A DNA stretch of 64,000 nucleotides from an uncultured Desulfobacteraceae bacterium (GTDB lineage Bacteria; Desulfobacterota; Desulfobacteria; Desulfobacterales; UBA5852), in NCBI GenBank assembly GCA_913060875.1, contig CAJXSL010000005.1:186001-250000 (forward strand), written 5' to 3'. Position 1 is the first letter of the stretch. The number at the start of each line of letters is the position of its first letter. The notes beneath the pieces were generated by a model, which saw nothing but the letters and a program-made list of their open reading frames with translations, was not told the origin of the DNA and made no database searches. Below, piece after piece: positions 44,469 through 53,408 of this stretch. The translations under genes were made by a program, and so were the position numbers.

Positions 44469-45404
44469 ATGCGCCCTATTGCTTCCACACAAAGCCCACT
44501 TCTTTATCCTCTGAACGAAATCTTTGGCACCCAAGCCCATGTTAGGCTTCTTAGAGTCATGGCCACTGAGGTGGAGGGCCCCCTCACGATGACAGACCTT
44601 GCCAACAGAGCCGGCCTGACAGTACCCGGCGCTAAAAAAGCGATCGAGCGGCTTGTTCGGTCGGGCTTTGTATGTCCGATCGGAGGCGGCCGCCATCGTC
44701 AATATGAAATATGCCGTTCGGATCGACTCATGCGGATCACTATCGACTTGTTCAAAGAGGAAAGGGATCGCTTTGGTCGATTGTGCACCGCAATCGCCAA
44801 GGCGGCCAGCGGACTTTCGCCACCGCCCCATGCCGCCTGGCTGCAACTAGGCTTCAAAAAAATCCATGACCTGCTGACAGTGGGGTTGTTGCATGACGCC
44901 GGCGAATTGGCGTCCGCCAAAAACCGCCTGCGGGATCACCTCAATACCATCGAAAAGGATTACAACCTTACCATCGAGCTTGAAGGCTATACCAAAGCGG
45001 AAATTACCGACGCCCAATTCGACAAGGCACGTATTTTGTACGGACATGTACCGACTCAGGGTCGAAGCGCGCCCGACAAGTCAGCGCCCCCTTTGACCCA
45101 CCAGGAAAATGATCTTCGGCGACAAGATATGATCCGTCGATTGGCCCGTGCTATCGAGCGGGATGCGTCCCTAATATCGCGCGCCAAAATCCATCTCGAT
45201 AGCTTGTTACAGGAAGATCAGGGGCCGGCCGCAAGCGATCTCAAGGAGTGGCGGGATATTTTGGAGATGTATCCACTCCACCGCCTGCTGCGTTTTTTAC
45301 AATCGTCGAGCGAACGGGCGACCCGCCTGAACCAAAGCAACCCTTTTTTAGCGGTATTGCCCCCGGAAGAACGTCGCCGCCTGGAGAATGGTCATGACAC
45401 GTGA
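44469..45404 (+). CDS. Winged-helix protein, partner of the nucleotidyltransferase
   Basis: A 311-residue protein. An N-terminal winged helix (about 35-70: LTMTDLANRAGLTVPGAKKA with IERLVRSGFV) is followed by a long helical region and a C-terminal part rich in charged residues (LARAIERDASLISRAKIHL, LHRLLRFLQSSS). No enzymatic motif. Three tandem repeats precede it, so it is likely an autorepressor. The 3' end overlaps the nucleotidyltransferase start. The layout is that of a toxin-antitoxin or AbiE-like module. Confidence 0.75.
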   Translation: MRPIASTQSPLLYPLNEIFGTQAHVRLLRVMATEVEGPLTMTDLANRAGLTVPGAKKAIERLVRSGFVCPIGGGRHRQYEICRSDRLMRITIDLFKEERDRFGRLCTAIAKAASGLSPPPHAAWLQLGFKKIHDLLTVGLLHDAGELASAKNRLRDHLNTIEKDYNLTIELEGYTKAEITDAQFDKARILYGHVPTQGRSAPDKSAPPLTHQENDLRRQDMIRRLARAIERDASLISRAKIHLDSLLQEDQGPAASDLKEWRDILEMYPLHRLLRFLQSSSERATRLNQSNPFLAVLPPEERRRLENGHDT

Positions 45405-45930
45405 ACAGCTGGAGCACGCGATTCGTGCGGCCTGCGATGTCGCCAATGACGACCAGTTATGGGTTTTCGGATCCCAAGCGATCTTGGGAACCTATCCAGA
45501 CGCGCCGGAACCCATTCGCACCTCGATCGAAGTCGATGTCCAGCCAAAAAACCGCCCGGAGGCTACCGATGCAATCGATGGCGCATTGGGCGAACTTTCC
45601 ATGTTTCACCAAACCCATGGTTTCTATGTCCATGGCATCAGCATCGAATCGGCAATGCTTCCGAAAGGGTGGCAAGACCGGACAGTGTCCGTTTGCGACC
45701 CCATAGCCACCCATGGCAAAACAGGTCTATGCATTGAGGTGCATGATCTTGCCGCCAGCAAGCTGGCCGCCTATCGCGAAAAAGACAGAGATTTTGTCCG
45801 CATGCTCCTCATCGAAAATATGATTGAAGCGAAGATTCTTTTGGAAAGGATTCGAACGATGCGGCTGGGAAAACAGTTGCGCAATCGTCTTGCAGCTTGG
45901 ATTCAAATGACGGTAGAGGAATTGCATTAG
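45394..45930 (+). CDS. DUF6036-like nucleotidyltransferase
   Basis: A 178-residue protein with a minimal Pol-beta-type core: VFGSQAILG (24-32) and TSIEVDVQ (43-50), giving Gly26-Ser27 and acidic Glu46/Asp48, then a hydrophobic strand and a helical C-terminus (DLAASKLAAYREKDRDFV). It resembles DUF6036/AbiEii-like NTases that act as toxins or tRNA/NTP modifiers. The ATG at 45394 has GGAG upstream and overlaps the HTH gene by 11 nt, so the pair is coupled. A third catalytic acid is not obvious. Confidence 0.7.
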   Translation: MTREQLEHAIRAACDVANDDQLWVFGSQAILGTYPDAPEPIRTSIEVDVQPKNRPEATDAIDGALGELSMFHQTHGFYVHGISIESAMLPKGWQDRTVSVCDPIATHGKTGLCIEVHDLAASKLAAYREKDRDFVRMLLIENMIEAKILLERIRTMRLGKQLRNRLAAWIQMTVEELH

Positions 45931-46021
45931 CCCCTGGTAATAACTATCCCCTTCGCCCTTCTTGGCGAGCTTTGCGGCTTTGCGTGAAACTTGCCTGTTT
46001 GTTTTAGTTCTTCTTCCCTTC

Positions 46022-46897
46022 CTATTCGACGATCTCGTAGCTGCTGGCATTCACAGGCGCATTCAGGTTGGGCAGGACCCGTTCCAGGATGACCCCGTTG
46101 CGGGCGGGGTAGGGGTAGCCGAAGGTCGTGCGGATGGCCGTGGAAACGAACTGCACGGCCCGGTCCAGTGCGATGGGCAGGCTGTCGCCCTGGAGCAGGG
46201 CGCCGACGATGACGCTGGCGAAGGCATCGCCGGTGCCCGGGTAGTAGGCCGGGATGTATTGGCAGTCGATTTTCCAGAAGCGTCCGTCGTCACGGTCGCA
46301 GGCCATGACGGCCGAGGTCTTCTCCTTTTCGGGCACCGGCAGGCTGGTGATGATGACTTTGCGGGGCCCCTTGTCCGCCAGGCGCAGCATCCACGCCTTG
46401 ATACGCTCCGGGGAAATGGTCGCGGGCACGGGTTCGTCGAGCAGGAACGCCGCTTCGGTAAAATTGGGCGTGATGACGTCGGCCTTGGCGATCAGGCTGC
46501 GCATGCCCCGGATCATCTCGGGCGTCATGGTCTTGTAGGGCTTGCCGTTGTCGCCCATGACCGGATCGACCACCACAAGCTGGTCCGGGCGGGAAAACGT
46601 GTCGATGAAGCCGGCCACAATGGCCTCCTGCTGCGGCGAGCCCAGAAAACCGCTGTAAATCGCGTCGAAATCCACATCCAGCTGCTGCCAGTGGGTGACA
46701 ATAGCTTCCATGGCGGCGGTCAGGTCCGTGAAGCTGAAATCTTCGAAACCGCCGGTGTGCGTGGACAGCACGGCCGTGGGCAGGGGGCAGACCTGGACGC
46801 CCATGGTGGAGAGGACCGGAATGACGACGGTCAGGGAGGCCCGGCCAAAGCCGGACAGGTCGTGGATGGCGGCGGTGCGGGGCACGGGATTTTTCAT
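46022..46897 (-). CDS. pdxY: Pyridoxamine/pyridoxal kinase (PdxY-like)
   Basis: A 291-residue ribokinase-superfamily kinase that phosphorylates pyridoxal or pyridoxamine in B6 salvage. Motifs: AIHDLSGFGRASLTV at the N-terminus, VVVDPVMGDNGKPY, ITPNFTEAAFLL, and the anion-hole GTGDAFAS with the catalytic Asp. ATG 46897 follows GAGG; the longer frame to 46942 is rejected. This housekeeping-type gene sits between the HTH/NTase module and the type I restriction operon. Confidence 0.85.
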   Translation of the reverse strand: MKNPVPRTAAIHDLSGFGRASLTVVIPVLSTMGVQVCPLPTAVLSTHTGGFEDFSFTDLTAAMEAIVTHWQQLDVDFDAIYSGFLGSPQQEAIVAGFIDTFSRPDQLVVVDPVMGDNGKPYKTMTPEMIRGMRSLIAKADVITPNFTEAAFLLDEPVPATISPERIKAWMLRLADKGPRKVIITSLPVPEKEKTSAVMACDRDDGRFWKIDCQYIPAYYPGTGDAFASVIVGALLQGDSLPIALDRAVQFVSTAIRTTFGYPYPARNGVILERVLPNLNAPVNASSYEIVE

Positions 46898-47203
46898 AGG
46901 ATAACCTCGGATCGAATCTATGTCGGTTTTCTCTGAGTGCATCGGAATATGCGCGTGGGATCTCTTTACGGCGGCTTCAACGATTTTTCAACCGCAGGGA
47001 GAGAAAAAAGATTGGAGTATTCTGTATACCGCTTAACTCTTCGCAGGTGTGCAAATCGGCGATTCAAAATATGTCGGCATCTTTCTCGAGGTTGGCCTTT
47101 CGATTGACAGCCTTTCGGCCGGCGTTTTCATCTTTCAAAACCGACTGCCGGCAGATATTTAGGTAGGTCGGATCAGACCAATGGGATCCACTGGCCAACG
47201 TCA
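46898..47203. other. Gene-free stretch
   Basis: I see no gene, RNA or clear repeat here. It lies between the start of the pyridoxamine kinase gene and the end of the restriction operon. Confidence 0.35.
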
Positions 47204-47926
47204 CTAAGCGAGTTTAAAGCTATCAAGATCTTCCTTGCGCTTACGCCAATCAGGCAGGCATCGGGTCAACAATGCATAGAACGCCTTGGAATGGTTGTGG
47301 TGCTTGAGGTGACATAACTCGTGCATAATGACATATTCTATGCAGTGCACAGGCACTTGAACCAATCGGGTGTTTAAAGTGATGCGGCCCTTCGGGCTGC
47401 AGCTGCCCCAGCGCTTTTTCATAGTCCGAATGGTTGTCAAGGGCTCCGGGACGCCATGCCGGGATGTAACAGCACTGCACTTTTTCAAATACCGTCCAAG
47501 GGTTTCAATGGCACGTTTGCGGTACCATTCATCAACGGTCCTCTTTACGATTGGTAAATTTTTATTGTCGGGAACATTTACCCTCAGAAAGCGACCGATC
47601 AGTTTTGAGGATCGTATTTCTGCTTGGAGCACCTTCAATCGATATTGCCTGCCAAGATAGACGAGGGTTTCACCGCTGACATATTGTTTAGGCGCAGGCA
47701 ATGGATGGTAGGTTTGAACTTGGTCGAGCTTGCTTGAAATCCATGCGGCTTTTTTGGCGATGGCGGAATCAATTTCAGCAACCCTTGAGTCGAAAGGCGC
47801 AAACACATCGACGGACAAATCCGGCGAGACAACAATCCGCAGCTTCTTTCTGTCACAGCGCTTTAGGTTATAGGAGATCTGGCGGGAACCGAATTGGATC
47901 GTACGGACTTCGATTTTATTCTTCAT
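47204..47926 (-). CDS. M48-type metallopeptidase (YgjP/DUF45), last gene of the hsd operon
   Basis: A 240-residue protein of the YgjP (DUF45) family. The zinc motif HELCHLKHHNH provides HExxH plus a nearby His, and RWGSCSPKGRITLNTRLV is the family hallmark. These proteins often follow hsdR; their role there is not established. The start ATG (47926) overlaps the hsdR stop by 11 nt. The longer frame upstream (to 48208) is rejected because it lies in hsdR. Confidence 0.85.
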   Translation of the reverse strand: MKNKIEVRTIQFGSRQISYNLKRCDRKKLRIVVSPDLSVDVFAPFDSRVAEIDSAIAKKAAWISSKLDQVQTYHPLPAPKQYVSGETLVYLGRQYRLKVLQAEIRSSKLIGRFLRVNVPDNKNLPIVKRTVDEWYRKRAIETLGRYLKKCSAVTSRHGVPEPLTTIRTMKKRWGSCSPKGRITLNTRLVQVPVHCIEYVIMHELCHLKHHNHSKAFYALLTRCLPDWRKRKEDLDSFKLA

Positions 47927-50900
47927 TGGCGATGGCCACTTCGATGCACTTGTCAATGATGGCATCCTGATCGTCCAAGGATATCTGGATTCCGCTCTTT
48001 TCCATAGCGTCAAACAAAATATCATCGATCTCGCCACGCATCTTGTTGATGGCATCAGGGTTCGTGCGCCAGTCACGAATCTTATGGGGGGCAATTCGAT
48101 CGACAATCTGAATGGCCGTCTCAGCCAGCGGTCTTTCGATATCACCCCCATAGCCGGCCATTCTTTCCCGAATCTGGCCATAGTAACGGCGGGCCATATC
48201 CCGTCCAACCAGCGTATCCGGGATATTGTCTTCGGTGTGGGTGACGACTTTTTCGGAAATATCCTTGATTTTTTCCAGGGCTTCCAAGGCCTGCAACCGC
48301 CCCTGATGATAGGCCTCGATCACCTCTTCCAGCAGCTTGGAAAATTTCTTGTAGAAGGCCGGATCTTTGGCCATTTCCTGTTCGATGGCATGCCGAGTGG
48401 CCGAGGCGATCATATCCGCCTTGGCATCCGTGCTTTTGCCATTTTCTTCTAGAACTTTCTGGCGCTCGGCGGCATTGAGCAAATTAATGGGGTTGCATAG
48501 CTGCTGCACCTCATCGGCACCGACATGCATATCGATAAGTTTTTTGATTTTGGGTTCGTACTCCGAAAAATCGATAGTCTCCTGAAACCGCTGGCAGACG
48601 TCAGCCCGGAGGTTCTGAAACATTTTGAGATCTGATTTGTAGCGTTGAATGGTTTTGACCGGTGTCTCTTCCAGAAAACGGCTGGACGACAAGGCCAGGG
48701 CCAGGTTCCGTGCAAACCGGCTGAAGCGTTCGTAAAACTTGTTACGCAAGTCATCGTCCCGCAGGTGAAGCGCGTAGGTTTCAGGATCGCGGGATCCTTT
48801 CACCGGATCAAACAGCTCCCACAGGCTGGAATGCAGTTGGGGCAGTTCAGCGGCTTTCTCGCTAATGTAGGTGACCGTTTCCTCTAAATCCATCCGGTCA
48901 TAGTCCGCCAGTTGACTGTAGAAATCGATGGCTTCGTCAAGATTTTCGATCACACCACTATAGTCGAGGATTAAGCCGTATTCCTTGGCATCGTGCAGAC
49001 GATTGACCCTGGCGATGGCTTGCAGCAGGGTGTGCTCCTTGAGCTTTCGGGCCAGATAGAGCACGGTGTTGCAGGGGGCGTCAAAACCGGTGAGCAATTT
49101 ATCCACCACAATGATAATCTCTGGCGTATCACCGTGTTTGAAAGCGTTGATGACCTGCTGATTGTATTTCTTCTCGGACCCGTAACGGTCCATCATCTCC
49201 TGCCAGAAAACCGATTCCCGTTCCGAGGGACCTGCGCCCTTGTCCTCGCCCTCTCGCTCGGTGGGGGCTGAAATCAATACCTCGGACGTTACCATGTCGA
49301 AACCGTCCAAGAACTGTTTGTAGCGCAAGGCCGTTTCCTTGCTGGGCGTCACCAATTGCCCCTTTAGCCCGGTATTTTGGAAAAACACGGCATAGTGCAG
49401 GCTCACGTCCCAGGCGATCATGCGGACTTTCTGCTGTGCTTTGTTAAGTTGACGCTCGGTGGAAAATTTACGTTTGAGATCGGCCCTTTGATCCTTGGTC
49501 AGCCCACGGGTCTCGATAGCAAACCAATTATCAATAGTCCCCTTTTCAACTGTCTGGGGAACATGGCGCGCTTCGTAGAGCAAGGGCACCACTGCCTTGT
49601 CTTCCACAGCCCGGGCGATCGTGTAAGGCGGTTGAAACAAATCACCGAACTGGAGGAAGGTATTCTTTTTGGCGGACTTGGCCAGGGGCGTGCCCGTAAA
49701 CGCGATAAAGCAGGCCCCCTTAAGTGCCAACTTCATCCGGGCATGCTGCTCGCTGTATTGGCCGCGATGGCCTTCGTCCACCAGGACAAAGGTATTGCGA
49801 TCGGCACGGGTCAACCTGTTGTTGGCGGTAGCCGTGGCAAATTTATGGATCAACGTGGTGACGATGTGGGTACGATGATCCAGCAGCAAATCCACCAGGT
49901 GCTTGCCGGTGTTGGCCTGTTCCGGCTCCAGGTTGCAGGCACGGAAAGTTCCGCAGATCTGGTCGTCCAAATCGATGCGATCCGTCACCAAAACAATTTT
50001 GGGATTGGCAATGCCTGGATGTAACGCCAAAGACTTGGCCAGCATCACCATGGTCAGGGACTTGCCGCTGCCCTGGGTGTGCCAAACCACGCCGCCCGGA
50101 CGCGGACTTTCCGCCGAAGCGCTCAGCACGCGCTTTATGATGTCTTTAACGGTAAAATATTGCTGATAGCGGGCAATCTTTTTGACACCGTTATCAAACA
50201 GAATGAACTGGTAGACCAGTTCCATCAGTCTCTGGGGCCGACAGAGCGCATACAGTGCCCGGTCCTGTTCGTAGATCTCACGCCCCTCTTCGAGCATGGC
50301 GAGGAAGGTGCCGCGCGATTCCAGAAAAGGTCCGGACAGCAGGCGGTCAGACTCTTCAGGCGTCAGCGGTTGGCGGATTAACTGCAGAATGGGCTCATCG
50401 ATCCCGGTTTCTTTCCACGCCGACCAAAATTTGCGCGGCGTACCTGTAGTGCCGTACTGGGCCTTGTCCCGGGCCAGTGCCAGCAAAAGCTGACTGTAGA
50501 GAAAGAGCTGGGGAATGCCATCCCTGGCCTGATAGCCGGCCAGTTGCTTGATGGCTGCATCAATGGGATCTTTTTTTATATCGGCGTAGGCGGAGCGTTT
50601 GCATTCGATCACCACCAGGGGGATACCATTCACGAAAAGCACGATGTCCGGGATATAGTGTTTGTCCAGCCCCACCCGCTCCACCTTGAACTCGGCTGTG
50701 CAGTGATAGCTGTTGTTGGATGGATTTTTCCAGTCGATGAAGTCGATGGTAAAACTCTTGGTATCGCCCTCTATGGTCTGCGGCTCACTGGTGCCCAGGC
50801 AAAGCAGGTCATAGGCCTGTTCGTTTTGATGGAGCGCACCGGTGACACGGAAGTCTTTCAATTTTTGAACAGCGCCCTGGATGGCGTTTTCCGTAAACGG

Positions 50901-51134
50901 ATGGACAGCCCCCTTGAAGGTGAAGCGGCAGTGCGCCCGGATGTAGTCCACCAGCAGCGGTTCCAGAATCGCCCCCCCCAGGCGATCCCCCCGCATCCGG
51001 TTGGCTTCGTCGGGCGGCAGGTATTCCCAGCCCAGTTGCATCAGCAGGTGCAAAGCCGGCAGCTGGGACTGGATCTTCTCCAAGTAGCTGGGCCGTTCAT
51101 GAAAACCAATACCGAATCCGGATTGTTCTTCCAT
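47916..51134 (-). CDS. hsdR: Type I restriction endonuclease subunit R
   Basis: A 1072-residue HsdR. N-terminal nuclease domain with IPDIVLFVNGIPLVVIECKR (PD-ExK core), then the helicase part with Walker A WHTQGSGKSLTM, the DEAD-like motif LVDEGHRGQY, FTGTPLAKSAKKNTF and the late VDKLLTGFDAPCNTVLYLARKL. It cleaves and translocates DNA as part of the HsdRMS complex. ATG 51134 is the first Met of the family start. It ends overlapping the M48-type peptidase gene. Confidence 0.95.
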   Translation of the reverse strand: MEEQSGFGIGFHERPSYLEKIQSQLPALHLLMQLGWEYLPPDEANRMRGDRLGGAILEPLLVDYIRAHCRFTFKGAVHPFTENAIQGAVQKLKDFRVTGALHQNEQAYDLLCLGTSEPQTIEGDTKSFTIDFIDWKNPSNNSYHCTAEFKVERVGLDKHYIPDIVLFVNGIPLVVIECKRSAYADIKKDPIDAAIKQLAGYQARDGIPQLFLYSQLLLALARDKAQYGTTGTPRKFWSAWKETGIDEPILQLIRQPLTPEESDRLLSGPFLESRGTFLAMLEEGREIYEQDRALYALCRPQRLMELVYQFILFDNGVKKIARYQQYFTVKDIIKRVLSASAESPRPGGVVWHTQGSGKSLTMVMLAKSLALHPGIANPKIVLVTDRIDLDDQICGTFRACNLEPEQANTGKHLVDLLLDHRTHIVTTLIHKFATATANNRLTRADRNTFVLVDEGHRGQYSEQHARMKLALKGACFIAFTGTPLAKSAKKNTFLQFGDLFQPPYTIARAVEDKAVVPLLYEARHVPQTVEKGTIDNWFAIETRGLTKDQRADLKRKFSTERQLNKAQQKVRMIAWDVSLHYAVFFQNTGLKGQLVTPSKETALRYKQFLDGFDMVTSEVLISAPTEREGEDKGAGPSERESVFWQEMMDRYGSEKKYNQQVINAFKHGDTPEIIIVVDKLLTGFDAPCNTVLYLARKLKEHTLLQAIARVNRLHDAKEYGLILDYSGVIENLDEAIDFYSQLADYDRMDLEETVTYISEKAAELPQLHSSLWELFDPVKGSRDPETYALHLRDDDLRNKFYERFSRFARNLALALSSSRFLEETPVKTIQRYKSDLKMFQNLRADVCQRFQETIDFSEYEPKIKKLIDMHVGADEVQQLCNPINLLNAAERQKVLEENGKSTDAKADMIASATRHAIEQEMAKDPAFYKKFSKLLEEVIEAYHQGRLQALEALEKIKDISEKVVTHTEDNIPDTLVGRDMARRYYGQIRERMAGYGGDIERPLAETAIQIVDRIAPHKIRDWRTNPDAINKMRGEIDDILFDAMEKSGIQISLDDQDAIIDKCIEVAIANEE

Positions 51135-51143
51135 GGGAGGCTC

Positions 51144-52346
51144 CTATGGTTTTACACGCACTTCACCGGTTAGCAGCTTTTGCATGAGACCGCGTTTTTG
51201 TTTCTCAATGAATTTGAGCTGCCTTTCCATATCAGCAATCTCTCTATCTGCCTCGGCAAGCACATTTGAGATAGCCTGCTGCTCATCTATTCCCGGCAAC
51301 GGCACCCTGATCAATGAAAATTCCCGCCACCTTAGACTTCCCCGCCTATCAACTGATGAGTTGGTCGATATTGAAAATATGTGCCGAAATGTCTCTGTTT
51401 TAAATACGGCATATAAATATTCCGGAACAACCTTCTCAGAACACTCAAAAACGGTATAAATAGGGCTGACAATCCCTGCGTCGTGTTCAGAAACCAGTCC
51501 TATTGAACCTTCCTCAATATGGTTGGAAGGATATCCAAACCAGCCGCGCCGGATGATTTTATAATTGGAAGTGTCCTCGCTAAAAACCTTTTTTCCGAAG
51601 TACTGGGACGATTCAACAAAGCCTTTATGTTTCGAGCATGATAATACGGTTGCCTTGCCATTTCCTTTGTTTCGCTCCGAACGTTCTTTTGCTATTTCCC
51701 TTAACGACGGGCATGCCCAATCAATCGGTAAATCGAAAAAACGATGTGCTTCCCGGCCCTTTTTTTTCATGAAACCGGGCAATCTTGATTTACCCATTAA
51801 CAATTGCTGCATAAGCGCTTTTTTCTGGTCTTTTTTTTGGAAGATGAGTTTTCGGGTTTGGTTGATGGCCTCATCCCATGTTGAGATTAATCCAGATATT
51901 AGCTTTTGAGTTTCGAGGGGGGGGATTTGGACTGGGATAGCGGCAAAATCTTTATAATAAAGCCTCAACCGGTCACCCGTAATGCCGTATGAGTAGGATT
52001 TCAGCTTGTGAAGCATAGCGGGAGTTTTTAAAAAATAGTAAGCAAATTGCGAATCGATATCCCCATTTGGTCTGCATACGACATAGGCGGGGCTCACCAA
52101 TCCATCCTGCTTAACCACGGCCACAGCCCCCTGCCACATTCGCATCATGTTGTATACAATATCCCCGGATCTCACCAGGAGGCTTTTCTCTGGTGGAAGA
52201 TCTGGAGCCATTTTACGGGATAAGGTTTCCCTATTTACGATTCCTGAATTCATCGTTACAGACAATACCGGCAATCCCTTTTTACCGGCTTCTCTGCTGT
52301 TTTTAAACAAATTCCCCAGTCTGGTTTCTATCATTGAAAGATTCAT
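51144..52346 (-). CDS. hsdS: Type I restriction specificity subunit S (full length)
   Basis: A 400-residue HsdS with two target-recognition domains and two conserved coiled-coil regions: PPLETQKLISGLISTWDEAI near the middle and PLPGIDEQQAISNVLAEADREI near the end. It determines the recognised DNA sequence. It overlaps the rhuM gene by 4 nt (ATGA). A second, half-length S gene lies at the other end of hsdM. Confidence 0.92.
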   Translation of the reverse strand: MNLSMIETRLGNLFKNSREAGKKGLPVLSVTMNSGIVNRETLSRKMAPDLPPEKSLLVRSGDIVYNMMRMWQGAVAVVKQDGLVSPAYVVCRPNGDIDSQFAYYFLKTPAMLHKLKSYSYGITGDRLRLYYKDFAAIPVQIPPLETQKLISGLISTWDEAINQTRKLIFQKKDQKKALMQQLLMGKSRLPGFMKKKGREAHRFFDLPIDWACPSLREIAKERSERNKGNGKATVLSCSKHKGFVESSQYFGKKVFSEDTSNYKIIRRGWFGYPSNHIEEGSIGLVSEHDAGIVSPIYTVFECSEKVVPEYLYAVFKTETFRHIFSISTNSSVDRRGSLRWREFSLIRVPLPGIDEQQAISNVLAEADREIADMERQLKFIEKQKRGLMQKLLTGEVRVKP

Positions 52347-53392
52347 TTCTTTTGTTCTTTTAAGTTGCTAATCGAACGCTGCTTTTCCAACCGTTTCATT
52401 TTCGCTGTTGCGATTTCAAAATGATGTTCGACAAGTGTCGCGTCGTTAAAATGTAATTCCTGGTATTTTTCATATTCTAACCGCGCCTTCTCTATAGCGT
52501 CATCATGGCTGATCTTTCCGGCGTGAGCTAAAATCTCCCGGTCGCTGATACGCAGGAACTCATCAAGCTTCGCTATCCAGTCCTGCATATACATTGGTTT
52601 ACGATTCAGGGCCTGGAATTCGGCAAATTCCAGATAGATGGTGACGATGCGGTTCAGGGCATCCAACTCCTGCTCGGTGAGATAATTCTTGGCAATTTCG
52701 GCATCGGCTTTTCGGGGCTTGTCGCCGGCCCAGGCGGTGAGGCCCATGTTCGCTCTGTTGGCATCCGCGCGCCCGGCCACGATTTCGGCGGCGGTGTGGC
52801 CATGGGCGGCCCAGTGCATTTTATTCTGGACGACGGAAAAGAAATGGCGGGACATTTCGGTATTGGGGTCGTAATCGATGCTGGTGGCATAGATATCCAA
52901 CACCTTGCGCCAGAACACCTTTTCAGAAGAGCGGATGTCGCGGATACGGGCCAGCAGTTCGTCGAAATAACCGCCGCCGCCGGCCTGCTTGAGGCGTTCA
53001 TCGTCCAGGGTGAACCCCTTGATAATATATTCGCGCAGCCGCTGGGTGGCCCAGATGCGAAACTGGGTGCCGCGATGGGAACGCACCCGATAACCCACGG
53101 AAATAATGACATCAAGATTATAAAAAGCCACTTGGCGGGTTACGTGACGGCCGCCTTCCGGTTGAACCGTTGCATATTTTGCAACAGTTGATTCGCGACG
53201 CAATTCGCCTTCTTGATAAATGTTATTGATGTGCCGCGATATTACTGACTTGTCGCGCTGAAATAAAGTTGCTATCTGATTGAGAGACAGCCAGACAGAT
53301 TCTTTTTCCAGCCGCACATCAATCCGTGTCTGACCATCCTCGGTCTGATAGATCAGGATATCGGATTCTGGAATGGGCAAGTTGTCGGACAT
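52343..53392 (-). CDS. RhuM family protein inside the hsd operon
   Basis: A 349-residue RhuM (virulence protein RhuM) family member: MSDNLPIPESDILIYQTEDG, then VWLSLNQIATLFQRDKSVIS with a HTH-like segment, TRQVAFYNLDVIISVGYRV and FRIWATQRLREYIIKGF. RhuM genes are often inserted in type I restriction loci and may act as accessory nucleic-acid-binding proteins; the function is unknown. ATG 53392 has AAGGGA upstream. It sits between hsdM and hsdS. Confidence 0.88.
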   Translation of the reverse strand: MSDNLPIPESDILIYQTEDGQTRIDVRLEKESVWLSLNQIATLFQRDKSVISRHINNIYQEGELRRESTVAKYATVQPEGGRHVTRQVAFYNLDVIISVGYRVRSHRGTQFRIWATQRLREYIIKGFTLDDERLKQAGGGGYFDELLARIRDIRSSEKVFWRKVLDIYATSIDYDPNTEMSRHFFSVVQNKMHWAAHGHTAAEIVAGRADANRANMGLTAWAGDKPRKADAEIAKNYLTEQELDALNRIVTIYLEFAEFQALNRKPMYMQDWIAKLDEFLRISDREILAHAGKISHDDAIEKARLEYEKYQELHFNDATLVEHHFEIATAKMKRLEKQRSISNLKEQKK

Positions 53393-53408
53393 AAGCAATC
53401 CCTTAATT

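Noticed and set aside
46895-47200. CRISPR array or spacer-like repeats near the defence region
   Set aside because: No regularly spaced direct repeats of CRISPR size were found here or elsewhere in the window.
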